DNA of 64,000 nt, from NCBI RefSeq assembly GCF_032854445.1, contig NC_088295.1:34132510-34196509 (forward strand), written 5' to 3'. Shown here in pieces: positions 48,896 to 60,961 of this stretch. Numbering within the stretch: the stretch's first letter is position 1; every line of letters begins with the position of its first letter. Below the pieces are notes generated by a model. The model saw nothing but the letters and a program-made list of their open reading frames with translations, ran no database searches and was not told where the DNA came from. The DNA is from Liolophura sinensis. Taxonomy: Eukaryota > Mollusca > Polyplacophora > Chitonida > Chitonidae. The position numbers were made by a program, and so were the translations under genes.

Positions 48896-50430
48896 CAGAG
48901 ACCACTTACTTTGCTTCCTTTCTCACCACCCACTTCATGTTCTAACTTGAAATGTAATCAATGACTGCTCCTATTTTCTATCTCCATACTGTAACAAGGA
49001 CAGATCTCAAACTGCTAGAAACGTTTAGTTTGAGAGTATGGCAGTTGTAAAGCGTTACACAGCAAAGATCTTCATTTTATCAAGTCAGACATGTCAGAGC
49101 GGTTTTCTGCATTACTCCAGTTAAAAGACACTGTTAAAAGACCAGTTAACCGATACACAAAATCTCACAAAGGTTATGAACATTAATACATATCCTGTAT
49201 GTAATGAAACAATAGTCTTCTTAATAATGGCCTGCAAAGATGAAAGAACAACATGCAAAGTTTGTCCTCACACACTGTCGATGGCAGGTAAAGCCTGATA
49301 GCACAACCACATTTCGCATCTTCTAGGAGTGGTGACTAACCCCGTATAGAAACAGCTACATGCTGGTTTAGTGTCACATTTAAACGTGACGTCAAAAAAC
49401 TTTTTGGTCCGCCATGTGTTTAAAGTTCCGCATACAGCAGAGTTTACGTGCGAGACATCGACGCGACTCAACTGGAGTTCAACTGTACTCTGGTCGTTGC
49501 GCATAAACTGTTAAATCTAAAGCTCGGCATGAATGGGAGATTAAAACCTAAAATTTGGCATATACGAGAGTTTACGACGCGACTCAAATCAACTTAACTG
49601 ATCGTTGATACCAATAACAACATATGTCCCTTTCACGGGCTTTACGGAAAAAATTCTGGCGAACTCTAGTTCGTTGAACTGTTTGAACAAATTTAACATA
49701 TTATTTTAACAGATTATTCTGATAATTTGGTATAGAATATTCCGTGTGGTACATATGCTCTTAAATATGATTGACTCAATCATTCAAAGCTCTGTAAGGG
49801 CTGTAAAAAATGTGTCTATTGCTCTTCTTTAAACTTCTAACAAAGAAATTCCTGTAAGCAAGAACAGAAAAAAAACAAAGGCTGATTATAAATAAACAAG
49901 AACATAGCTGAAGACTAGATGATAAAACGTTTTAGCATAGACTTAAATAAAAATGCTGACTACTTAAAGAGGCTCTGTGAATAATAACGTAAAATTAGTC
50001 ATCAATTAGTCTTGGTCTTCATCCACGGATTTTTTCTTAGCAACAGTCCACTGATTTCCACCTCTGGTTCAACAGATGCAATACTCTCATCAAGGGAGAT
50101 AACCCCTATAAGCGACTCAGAAGAGCAAAACCCTAAAAAAATGTTTACCAGAGGTTAAATTCAACCATCATATTTAATATTATGATTATGATCATCAAGA
50201 GTACTAAACCTATAGTTGTGAAAAAGGAACATAAACCATCACATTATAGACACTTGTCCCCTACAGGATAACCTGACTTCAAACGAAAAGAAAAAACTGT
50301 CAGCTTCACCGGTGGAGGTAATATTGAACGTATATCTCAGCAACTGCTAGCACTGGTAAAACTTTAATTGCTTAATGACCTGGTGCCATCGCACAGACAA
50401 AAAGAGATTGCCTACTGGACACAATATCCA

Positions 50431-51821
50431 AGCCGTGTGATAACGTCCACATTACCGGTGTTCTGTGGCTATTTCCACCGTTTTGATGACTACCTAAGCG
50501 TTCGACAGCCTCAAGGTAGGCCTAAAGACAATTAGGAAATGTTAAATACATACATGTTGGCTACTTTACAAGATGCAAATCTTTTCGCTACGTACGCTAT
50601 CACAGCCAATCAAGGTAACGAACGGTATGTGACATTTACCGTTACGACCCTCAAAATAGCGCAAGCGTATTCGATAAAAGGATACGAAATCAAAGCACAG
50701 CTACAAACATAATTGCAATTTTTATTAAACACGGTCTATTTCGTTCAACACACTAACACTGAGTACTTAGGTAAAACTACTACCGGAAATTTCTTCGCAT
50801 TTTGTCATGCCTCTATAGTGGACTTTTGAAATTTGACTGAATTAACATATTCTGCTTCCCCCATCCACCACTATAGACATATTACACACTTTACAATAAC
50901 AAAACTCTTACCTTTACATTCCTAAAAGTTTCGGAAAGCAGAATTTGTTGTTTTGTTTTTTCTTATTATTATTATTATCCCCTTGAATGATTACCAAGGT
51001 AATAAACGCCATATCACTATGAATAATACATAATGCTTAGCCCAAGATAAAAGAGTTTCAGGCCGTTAAATTACCATAGCCTACCTTGTAACCTAATGCC
51101 TTTCCCAGGCTATAAAAAGTTGTGGGGTGCAGCATAGTTTGCTTCCGACGGTAAAACACTGGTGACCTACAGCTTTCCCAAGAGTCTGCTAAGAGAATCA
51201 CCCTGTGTGCGAAGTTTCGAGTCGTACGAAAGACTTTCGTACCGTACGCATGAATTTTTTAATCGGCTAATTTACATGTCAAGTAATGCAGTGATCGATT
51301 CAGCCATGAAACACTCAGAGGAGATCAATCTACAAGTGTAAAGTATATTGGTAAGGTTTTCTTAGCTTTCAAAATAAAAAAGTCAGCTGTAACAAAAGCC
51401 CATATGCTGAATTATACAAGAGTACAAGAACAGAGAATCCAAACCAGAAGAAAACACACTTCATGAGTTATTCGTACTTGATAACTCAAGAGACATGATA
51501 TGTATGGTACAGATAAGTCCTTCCTCAGACAGATATCTCTGTTGCCATCGCCAATGTAGCAACTAAAGTAGATAACACAACCATAACGACTTCACGTCAG
51601 GTTAAAAAATATAAATGATAAAAATAAGTTTATACACTGTTTACATAACAAGCTAGGAAACAGGTTTATCGATATGTACTTTACAAATCAATTATCAACG
51701 AAATTTTAGTACAGTTAAGAAAAGGACACAACCTTGCATGAAATGAAAGTGTGTAAAGTATGTAAATGTAAGGTAACATTACTATTTTCGCGGTAAGCTT
51801 GTACCTGTTATATTTTCTATA
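50431..51821. other. Non-coding DNA right of copy B
   Basis: No similarity to copy A and no gene recognised. A TATAAAAA sequence at about 51113 is not supported as a promoter by any downstream gene. Confidence 0.55.
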
Positions 51822-53368
51822 CTACCAGGCAAAAGAAAGGTTTCACCCACTTCTTGAACCCATAAAACAAAAACAAAGGCAGATATAAGAATTAAGAAGA
51901 TTGGTTTATAAACAACAATCATTGTGAAATATTCTCTCAAAAAGGCTTTAAAATATTGGCATTCAATTGGCCACAAAACACAATGAAAGAGACAAGGGGT
52001 CAGAAGAAAAAATTACACAAATGTAAAGTTAACTGGCAAGTGCATGTAAAGTCACAGTATCCACAGAAATGAAGGACTACAGTCATCAGTAGCGAGTGTG
52101 GCCATCCTAGGCATCAATGCAAGCAAGCAAACGCCTCCGCATTGACGTCGTCAGTCGCCGGATGACGTCGACAGGGATAACGTTCCATAGGTTTAACAGA
52201 GCTTGCTCAAGTTCCTGTTGGTTAGTTGGAGGAGGCACCAGCTGTCTCAAACAACGGTCAAGGTGATCCAAGAGATGCTCAATGGGGTTCATGTCTGTTG
52301 AGTTGGCTGGCCAGGGCAACACGATGACGTTTGCGGTCTCGAGGTAGTCTGTAACAATGCGGGCAGTGTGAGGTCTTGCGTTGTCGTGTTGCAAGATCGA
52401 TCCTCTTGGCTGTCGTTGGAGGAAAGGAACGACGACAGGTCTCAGTACCTCATCAACGTATCGCTGGCCAGTCAGATTACCTTGCACAATAACCAGCTGC
52501 GTCTTCATTTGGTCACAAATCCCTCCCCAAACCATGACGCCTCCGCCTCCAAACGGATAAACCTCTCTTACGCAGTTTGGCGCGAGACGCTCGCCTCTTC
52601 GTCGGAAAATTCGAACTCTGCCATCGTTCCTGAATAGACAGAACCTGCCCTCGTCTGTAAACAGCACTCTCGCCCAGTCACGTCGCTGCCACCGACGTAC
52701 AATACGTACCCATCGCAATCTGCGTTGACGGTGTAAAAGGGTCAAGGCCATCCCACGGAAGGGGCGGTAAAGTCGTAAACCAGCTGAACGAAGACGACGC
52801 AGTGTTGTTCTGGGGCTGATGACATGGCCTAGTGCCGTCGCCGCTGTTGACGTCGCCGTGACGAATCGGTTTCGGAGGTGGATCTGCCGGATGTAGCGAT
52901 CTTCAGCCGCAGTTGTTACCCTCGGTCTTCCCGATCTTGGTCTGTCTTGGGTCTGGCCTGTCTGCTGATAGCGTATCAACAACCTCCTGATGGTGGTTTG
53001 GCTGCAGTTGAACGTTCTTGCAATGTGACGTTGCGAGACTCCCATGGTGGACATACCGATGGCCTGGTCTCGTTGCGCTTGCGTTGTCTTGGCATACTGT
53101 TTGTGTTTTTTCGGTCACTGAATGTCTGCTCTTTCGAGCAAGAGTATTTATGCAACATTACTGCACGTGCATCACGAGCCATGCCTCAAAAGGACGTTTT
53201 GCATGTGGTCGCAATTTCACAATTCCAATTGCTGCGTTCGTGACGATGCGTTCTGGTAGAGGAAACGATGCAGTCATACACTAAGTCCTGCTTAGACTCA
53301 AACCCGGAACCGCGCTTTTACTGTTTTTATGACAAAAAATACGGTGAAACCTTTCTTTTGCCTGGTAG
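51822..53368 (-). mobile_element. Tc1-like DNA transposon
   Basis: Perfect 26-bp inverted repeats close the element at 51822-51847 (CTACCAGGCAAAAGAAAGG...) and 53343-53368. Weaker inward similarity continues for about 28 bp. The length of 1547 bp and a single transposase frame fit the Tc1 family, which duplicates a TA target. The left flank is TA, but the right flank is TT, so one base may have mutated. The element lies 72 bp downstream of the GH31 stop codon at 53441, probably in its 3' untranslated region. Confidence 0.9.
52107..53054 (-). CDS. Tc1-like transposase (DD34E)
   Basis: 315 codons without a break. An N-terminal helix-turn-helix (MGVSQRHIARTFNCSQTTI, residues about 4-22) and the linker DRPRSGRPR are followed by the DDE domain: LFTDEGRF, GGVMVWGGI, QHDNARPH and STDMNPIEH. 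Between the second D (HDN) and the E (IEH) are 34 residues, the Tc1 spacing. It catalyses cut-and-paste transposition at TA sites. The protein is slightly short for the family (about 330-345). The frame stays open about 22 codons upstream of the ATG at 53054 with fitting residues (QRDQAIG) but no ATG, so the original start may be lost. Otherwise it looks capable of function. Confidence 0.93.
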   Translation of the reverse strand: MSTMGVSQRHIARTFNCSQTTIRRLLIRYQQTGQTQDRPRSGRPRVTTAAEDRYIRQIHLRNRFVTATSTAATALGHVISPRTTLRRLRSAGLRLYRPFRGMALTLLHRQRRLRWVRIVRRWQRRDWARVLFTDEGRFCLFRNDGRVRIFRRRGERLAPNCVREVYPFGGGGVMVWGGICDQMKTQLVIVQGNLTGQRYVDEVLRPVVVPFLQRQPRGSILQHDNARPHTARIVTDYLETANVIVLPWPANSTDMNPIEHLLDHLDRCLRQLVPPPTNQQELEQALLNLWNVIPVDVIRRLTTSMRRRLLACIDA

Positions 53369-53440
53369 TTTATGTTGTTACAGTCGAGGATGGATGGTAC
53401 ACATATTTTGTCTCTGAACAGTATTTGGATGAAGGGTTTT

Positions 53441-56400
53441 TTAGCTTTCTTGTCGAACAAAATAGGCTATTTGCTCTAGCGGAACTGAGTAGTTTCGCAG
53501 CCACTTGGCCCCTTCGATCACTTCCTTGTTCTTCTCATCACGCCACTTACCAGCTGGGATGTATACGTCACGTGACGTAACTCCTTTATCAACTACAGGG
53601 GCCACCATTATGTCAGCTCCTAACAGAAACTGTGAGTCAATGGTCTGGGCGGTGGTGTCTCTCGGAGAAATCCACCATAGTGGTCGCACAACCGGCATAC
53701 CCGTCTCCACTGCTTCCTTGGCATACTTCAGGATGTGAGCTTTGAGGAAAGTCTCTCTAAGATTCATCAAGTTCTTCGAAATCTGCACAGTAGCATTGTC
53801 ATACTCGCCGGGTGTGATAGAAAATTGCCACGACGGTAAAAACGCAGAAATCTGCATCCAACGAATGAAAAGTTCTCTGTCTGGATGCTCCTGGTAGGCA
53901 TTTCCACCAATCATGTCGGGTAATACAAATGGATAGCCCACTAAACCGAAGTACAACACTCTGGGAATGAGGCTTTTCAGTCCGTTATCGTAACCCCATT
54001 TAGAGTCCATGTCCTGTAGGCGGAAGAAGATAGGCTGGTGCTGATTCCGGTATCCCACACGCACTTCTACCATTGGTCCTAACTCAGCGCACATGTCCAC
54101 AAACATGGTGGTGAAGTAAGCTGTGTTGTTGACCGGTTTATACAATTTGTACGTTGATGGAAGTAGAACAGAAGAGCCAGCATCGAATTTAAATGAGTCT
54201 ATGTCATAATTAGTTTTGAAGGTCTTCAAACGGTCTGTGAACCATTTCCTGTGAAGGAAACATGCAACGATTACAGACAGTGGTGATTCTGGCAGTTCTG
54301 CTGACAATGATGTAGAGGCTGATAGCAAATAACCTTGTTCCACAAATACCTAAAATATATTAAGGAAGAAATATATATATATGTATGCCTGTCCTTTGTT
54401 TTTCTCTATAACTGTTCATTATTAATACCCAATATGCTTCACACTCGACGGATGTATTGCTGAGAACTCAAGGACGTGCAGCGTCGAGTACGCCATAAAT
54501 TACCCATTCCATATGCAAATTAGACGCTGATAACGTCACAAACGAGCACTACATTGGTACAATAGAAGGCGGCATTTTTTTCAATCCCGTAAGGCGGCGT
54601 TAGTTCGAAGCAGGATCTCGATTTATTGTTACGTCAAAAAATGATTGTTGAACAACGTCTGGAATGTTACAATGTATTAGTTTCTCATGTAATGTCATTC
54701 TGTCTTTATTGTGCCGTCATAACTGTGAGCTGGGAAACGAACGGTTCACGTCAGTAAAATGGTGTCTTATTGCCGGGTGTTTGACAGGCTCACATTACCT
54801 TCAACGTTTCCAAATTTATGCTTTAACTAATCACACCGATAATGATTATATGCATATTATTTTCTTTTTTTTTTTCTTCTTTTTTTTTTTTTTTTTGTTT
54901 GTTTGTTGGCGCTCAGAACTGAGAGGTTAGAGCAAGGAAACAGAACTGGTTGGCCCGGTGTCAGTAAAACGTGACTTCATGTCCGGTGTCTCCGGTATGA
55001 TACTTCAGTGGCGGCAGAACTTTGGCGACATGGACTGGCCCTCCCACAAGAATACAGTATATACACACCTAATGACGCCTCGTCGTCATATGACCGAACA
55101 ACGGTTAAGTACTTTAAACCCAAAGAAAATGACCAGGTTTTACAATAAATGGACAACTTTTTCTACCGCCATGTATTAGTGAGAAGTATATCAACAAAAT
55201 CAGAAAAAAACGAATTTCACAATGATCACAGTAAAAGAATCACACGAACATACGCCGTAGAAATCAGTGGTTAATGTTAGCACAAATGTATGACATACCT
55301 TGCATGTGGATTAGTCACGTCTAAAATAGCTGCTACCCCGTCCCACCATTTCAGCAGTGCGGGGACTGTCCCAGATACGTCCTCCACCCAGTATTTCTTC
55401 TCCATGCCCTCCTGCATTAGCCAAGGGTTAGATGAAAAAAGTACAACTAAATCACAACATTTCAATGTTCTCATCGTCTGGAACACGGTTAACTTTAAAT
55501 AAAGTTGTTCGTTTCCATCTTGCATTATAAATTTGTTTATTTATTTGATTAATGTTTTTCAATTATACGACGGCGGCCAGCATTTTGGTGTGGGGAAACC
55601 GGGCCGATCCCGGGAGAAACCCTCGACCATCCGCAGGTTGGTGTAAGACCTTGCCACGTATGGCCGGAGAGGAAGCCAGCATGAGCTGGATGTGAATTCA
55701 CAGCGACTGCTTTAGTTAGGGGCTCCTGGGTCAATGCGCCGCGCTGGCGTGCTAACTACTTTCGCCAGGGAGCCCCCCCACCCCCCATCCGCACTATAAC
55801 TTCATTAAAATAATGATTCTCCACAGCGTTACTGATATATGTTACTGACATCGCAAAACTAATTTATCTAAACCATTGAATTATTAAATTTGTAGGTATT
55901 TTCTGTAAAATATCATATATAAACATATCCTGCTTGCCGGCCTACCCTGCCTGCCCTGCTGGCAGCGAGTGGAACTGGCATTTCTCAACCTATAAACGAC
56001 CTGGGCGCGGCAAAAATCGATGTTGCTTTTAAACATGGTCGTAATAAAGGAGAGATAATACAATGATTGGATTAGTTTAAATTTTCCTCTTATTGACGAC
56101 TTGGCTTAAGATTTCACGTGATGCTGTTTCCATGAAGGACGTCTTTACATCAAAAATCGCTTACCACAAAAATCGGGGAATGCAGTTTGAATGTACAATT
56201 GCTTTATGAGAGAAAGATTCCATGCATTTACAAACCATGAATATTGGCGACTCGACATTGGCGAATGGGGTAATCCAGGTAGTGATTCGAAATCCTCTTG
56301 ACTTGAGCATGTTGATCATCTCCGTAGCGTTGGGGAAATCATCCTCATCGAAATCGAATGCCCCGTACGAGCTAGAGTACATATCGTCGATCTCAATTTG

Positions 56401-59400
56401 GCTATGTGTGTAACCCTCAGACTCAATCTCGTCAGCCATGTATAGAAGTTTAGTGCGGTTGATCTTCTCGTGGTATTTAGCCCACGTGGACCAGATAGGA
56501 CTTATCAGCATATGGTTGTCCGGAATGTTTCGAGGCTTAGCGAAGAACTTAGCGGCCATGGCGATATGTACGGACATTAAATCATTGGATTGACAGATAT
56601 GATATTTTAACAGAGGAAAGACACCGTCCATCGCTCTGTATGGACCTGAGTAGTTTGATATGAGGCACATGTTTCCGTCACCGTGCCAGTTCCAAGCCAC
56701 GTGTAGCGGGATGCTGTCGTCTGCTTTTATAGCGACGCCATTGGAAGAGAGCCAGTACCTCTCCATTAAAGACTCGTCATAGCCCTTTTGATCTCCTCCG
56801 GGAAGAAACGGAAAGTCGTCGTACTGACTTCCGGTTTCAATCGGCCATCTTTGGTTAGATACTTGTGCTCCGCCGTACCAGTGCGCATGTCCAATAGAGA
56901 AACAGTCTCTGGGAATAAAACTCTGTGACAAAGGTTGCCAGCTCAAAGTATGACATATTAAATCAGAGTCCGTCTCGGTGTCTGTTTCTATTAAAAACCT
57001 GACCTGACCTGGCCATTCAATGCAGTTACCAGAGCCACTGTAGTCGCTACAAGGCGCAGCAAACCCACTAGTCTGTCTCCCTGATGTCAAGACTCCAGAA
57101 AGAGACGGGTCATCTGGACGCTCAGGATATCCAAGATGAAATTCACCGTTGATGCTGTAGGTTTAACAAGGAAATAAGTCATGACATTGAAGATCTGAAT
57201 CGGAAAGTGCGCTGTGTGACGGAAACAGGGTTTCAATTAAATTTCGCCTATATAACATTGTCACATATGAAAATAATACCGCCATGTGAAAAGTGACAAA
57301 ACAGACTTGATGTTGAGCAGGGAATGTGTTATTATTATTATGTACATTATTACATAAAAACAACATACAATTGTAAAAGGAGTTCAAAGCCCGCATATAT
57401 CGACTAAAGCATTTTGCAGTGCGGAACATTTATTATAGTGGATAAAGTAAAGGGACAGGAAAAGGGAGGTCATAGATATTTTCGATAAAATTGCTGAGGA
57501 CAAGTTTTAAAACAGAATCAAATCGACTTAAACCATATTCGTCATTAAGAGAAAAAGACAGTTTGTATCTACATTCAAGGTCTGTGTTGGTTTGTTAGTC
57601 GGTGTAAGTCAAAAGTAACCTGCGGATGGTCGTGGATTTCTATCGGGCTCTGCCCGGTTTCCTCTCACCATAATGCTGGCCGCCGTCGTATAAGTGAAAT
57701 ATTCTTGAGCTCGGTGTAATACACCAATCAAATAAATGAATAAATCTAAGTCGATATTTCATCCACCGTCCGTGAATATAACCAGACCTGCTTTACATGT
57801 GCGTATTGCACGTTAAGCAGTCGTCCAGGTTGCGAGAATCAGAGAACGTATTTGAAGCCTTGTCGGACATTTTGGGCCGTATAGATTCTTCCCGAAAACC
57901 AGTTTATAATCTTAACTAGAACTAACCTGTTGAAGCGCAATCGTTCTCCAATACTGAGTTTGTTTCTGGAATGAAGTTTGTCGTGCTGAGATGTATTCCA
58001 GCCTAAACCGCCCCCTAAAAAAGCCATGAATATAACAAAGAGGAAGCACACCACTCCAATAAACAAGGCATACCCCTCGGGCTGTCGGCGCCTGAACTTC
58101 TTCAATTTCTCCATGTCCACTGTGTCCTTCAAATGAAAACAACAATCCAAATCAGGCTCTCTTTAAGTTCTGTTAATATCTGGAGATTCACACCTCGTTC
58201 TCTTAATGTATAGGCAACTATATGAAAACCTAAAGCGTTTTTTAGGTTTTCTTTCTTTGTTTTCTTGGCAACATCTTTATCTAGAGCACACCAAAATTTA
58301 CCCAAGGTGGATATTTTCGGCTTTTTTTTACCTTTAAAAAACCTAAAAAAAAATATAGGATCCTATGTTGAAGAGACTGTATAAACATAAAACAAATCTA
58401 CAAACGGTGTATAAGTGGAGCAAGCAGCCAAATCAAGTAAAACAAGTCAGAAATAGCTCCGTCGTTCTGTGAAAAATTCTCAATAAGTATCGCAAAAAAC
58501 AGTGCGCCATATAGTAAGTAAGTAAGAAAGCCTACCCCTACAGAATCTGTCTGATCCTGAGAAGACATTGATGGTCAAATCTCAGCTCGTGTGTGTACAT
58601 AACTTGGTCACTACGTTGACCTTTTTTGATCATACAGGGCGGATTTATCTTAAATATGACATATTTTTGATAACAATGTGACACTTATCTTCGTCAGCTA
58701 ATACCTCCTGTGTAGTAGGGGGGTGTCTGTAGGAAAACTAAGTTAGCGCTGCATATTTCGCCTTCAAGCAGAAATACTAGTAAAATACACTGTCCCATTG
58801 CAAATAGGATATTCGTGCCTTCATCTCCAGTGGTAAACTAGTTTTGGGACAGTCTAAGTGAAGATGACAGTCGGTGTCACTCCCTGTTTACCTCTCAATT
58901 TGTACCTGACGCCTTCATAAATATGATTTACTATGGCACACGAGTGACAGTTGTGTTCCACACTTCAAAAATGTGGCTTTAAGTAGATAATATAATTCTG
59001 GATCAGGTGAAGGAGTGGCTCAGCTGGTCGAATGGTTAAGTTGGACGAATGGTAAAAATGATCGAGTGGTTCTATTATTGATAAAACTAAAGTTTTAAAT
59101 ATGGGCACTGAGGTGTGTCCAGCATGCTGTGTAGGTAGGCCTAAATTAGCCATGACTCGTGCCTTTCAACAGAACTTTCAGGGGAAAGACTTTCCGCGCT
59201 CAATGCAGATTCGATGTAACACCGATTGAATGGCAGTGTTTCCTGACACAGACATAATAAATCATGAGGAATCCAGATTCCATTAAAATTTGGATGACCT
59301 AATACATGAGTATTTTTGATAAATGACAGCCAGTGATTTAACAAAGTCTGCATATATTATCGTTGTTAGTAATATTGATTATGATGCTTGTTTTACATTT

Positions 59401-60765
59401 GAAATAGTGGAGAAGAAAGACACTAATTATTGAGTTTCTTGTAAACAGTGTTTACTGTTTCTGTGTTCTTTAAGTGGCGCGTAAACACAGCGAGATTTAC
59501 AATGTGTTACGGGTTCTAAAATGTCGATCCGTCGATTGAGGACATTTATCAGTGAATATCTTCAAAAATAAGCCACGCAGCCATCTCAGTGTTGCACAGA
59601 ATATCCCTAGCCTAAACACGAACTTACGACATCAAAAAATCCCAATGACCAGCTCTCTTTTCCCCCTTTTCTTCCTCTTTCACCATATTTCACGCCACAT
59701 CGTACAAAACGTCTCGGGACGTGCGTGTTTGCGCGAGAGTTTCAGTCGACACAAGAAGGGAGAGCCTGAGTCAAGCGACTTGCCTCGAAACCGTTGTTGC
59801 TGCTATCAGTGTGAAATATGCGGGTGTGGGGAGGGGGGACGAAAACAAGGTAAAGGAGAGCTGGGCAGTAGATTTTTTTTAAGTGTTTACGCTAGGGATG
59901 TTCTGTGCAACTTTGGGATGGCTGCGTGGCTTATTTTTGAAGATATTCACTGATAAATGTCCTCAGTCAGAAGATCGACATGTTAGAACCCGTAACACAT
60001 TGTAACTTGCTCTAAGCTTCTGCGCCACTCGAAGAAGCGAGAGGTACATTAGTGCAACTAACTCTGACCATGTATAGTCTGCCAGTGTGGTATTAACAAG
60101 CGGATGTGCACGCTGGTATCCTTTTGAGGAGCTCTTTTTATAGAAGTTTGTAGACACTGAACACGCATTTGCTTTATCCCATGAAGTAGCATATACGCAG
60201 AACTAGAGCTATTGTGTAAATCATCATACTCCAAATTTCGACAAACCTCATGGCTACCCGACACCTGTGTTGAAAAAGGCTGTGAAATTTTAGACCGGCA
60301 TTTTAGCCTATACCGGTATAGCGGCAAATATGTTTTTGTTTTTGTTTTTTTTATTATTGTTCAGAGAAAGCTTCTCTCATTCATTTTCAAAAGTTACCTA
60401 CTGTACAAATCCTGCTATGACACTGTCATATGAACCGGTGCGACAGTAGACTTCGGTTACTTTCAGGCTTTCAGGGGCGGATAACTCATGCATATCTAAA
60501 ACAATCCTGTTCTCCCTTGCTAAGGAGCGCTGTGAACGTCTCTGTCTACGAGTACGATTATAGGCTCATTTTACGTTGGTAGTTTCTTTTGGCCGAATCA
60601 TACAGCTCATAAATTTTCGCAGTCACCGTGGAAATTGTGAAATCATAGCACAAGGGACTGTATACTTCTAACCTGAGGCTTGTCTTCTTCACTTTCTGCA
60701 CCATCCACTGTCGGGGGTCCAGTTTTCGCCAATTTGTCCGCTATATTGCGTTGGCTGATGTCCAT
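53441..60765 (-). CDS. MYORG: GH31 family glycosidase, MYORG-like, five coding exons
   Basis: Coding exons on the minus strand: 60673-60765, 57927-58126, 56236-57154, 55299-55411 and 53441-54248. All junctions have GT/AG and the phases agree, giving 2133 nt or 710 residues (human MYORG 714). Exon 1 gives a 31-residue acidic cytosolic part. Exon 2 encodes basic residues and a membrane anchor (about 50-74), so this is a type II membrane protein. Exon 3 carries PIWSTWAKYH and the DDMY motif, and exon 4 KYWVEDVSG. Exon 5 has the nucleophile motif SFKFDAG (D464), the acid/base region RLQDMDSKWG (D521) and GYPFVLPDMIGGNAY. Human MYORG uses D463 and D520 with the same spacing and is described as an alpha-galactosidase in the ER or Golgi. 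Substrate here is inferred. Donor choice after exon 3 (ATG at 56236) was made because it restores the family sequence. A stronger-looking GTAAGC lies at about 56163 and would add an insert. Introns carry SINEs and a fold-back element. Confidence 0.9.
55543..55768 (-). repeat. SINE family 1 in GH31 intron 3
   Basis: Tail TTTATTTGATTAATGTTTTT, body ATACGACGGCGGCCAGCATT and CCATCCGCAGGTTGG, head remains ending GGGAGCCCCCC. Imperfect flanks GCATTATAAATTT and GCACTATAACTTC suggest an old target duplication. Orientation is the same as the host gene. Confidence 0.85.
57616..57747 (+). repeat. SINE family 1, 3' part, in GH31 intron 2
   Basis: AACCTGCGGATGGTCGTGG, GGGCTCTGCCCGGTTTCCTC, CATAATGCTGGCCGCCGTCG and an AATAAATGAATAAAT tail. 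The head is missing. It is antisense to the gene. Confidence 0.85.
58224..58251. other. Perfect 11-bp hairpin
   Basis: GAAAACCTAAA and its exact complement TTTAGGTTTTC are separated by six bases, in GH31 intron 1 about 100 bp from exon 2. A third AAACCTAAA motif follows at about 58340. No role is evident. Confidence 0.6.
59473..60029. mobile_element. Fold-back (long inverted repeat) element in GH31 intron 1
   Basis: Arms at 59497-59617 and 59884-60005 are inverted copies with about 11 mismatches in 121 bp. Weaker pairing continues outward to AGTGGCGC at 59473-59480 and its complement GCGCCACT at 60022-60029. The central 266 bp is unrelated and has no coding content I recognise. This is the structure of a non-autonomous DNA transposon of the fold-back or MITE type. 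No clear target duplication was found. In the GH31 primary transcript it would form a hairpin of about 120 bp. Confidence 0.82.
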
Positions 60766-60961
60766 AGTTTCAGATATATGTAAGTGACTTGTCGCAAATA
60801 TAGACGACGTGCACAACAGCGGGGAAAGACTCAGTGATCATCTTGCAATGTCATTGCACCGGTAGGCCCTAGTTTGGGGCAATTAGTCGTGAGTCCCATT
60901 TTGGATACAGGTAGCCTTTTTGTCCCTTAACCTATGACCTTTCCGTCGATCCAATTAAGTG

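Larger units (their letters stand above)
34308..50430 (+). repeat. Segmental duplication, copy B
   Basis: The direct counterpart of 80-14,280, about 1.9 kb longer because of two extra SINEs, expanded 48-bp, 84-bp and 41-bp arrays, and an insertion near 37930-38330. It lacks about 360 bp of A sequence around 39420-39470, one R2 copy, and 245 bp near 50300. It carries the intact plus-strand GT31 gene. Confidence 0.93.
44342..50430. other. Non-coding right part of copy B
   Basis: No gene recognised. Two B-specific SINEs, R1 and the expanded 41-bp array are listed separately. Bases 44435-45180 have no counterpart in copy A, which has only about 50 bp at that place. Confidence 0.6.

Noticed and set aside
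52368-53284. Several frames overlapping the transposase on either strand
   Set aside because: They are shadows of the transposase gene. Only the minus-strand frame at 52107-53054 has DDE motifs.
56163-56235. Use of the strong GTAAGC at about 56163 as the exon 3 donor of the GH31 gene
   Set aside because: It would leave a frame that does not match the phase of exon 4 and would insert residues absent from the family. The donor after the ATG at 56236 restores the family sequence in phase.
59552-59953. 133-codon plus-strand frame in the GH31 first intron
   Set aside because: It spans both arms and the centre of the fold-back element, and its ends are inverted copies of each other. No domain is seen.
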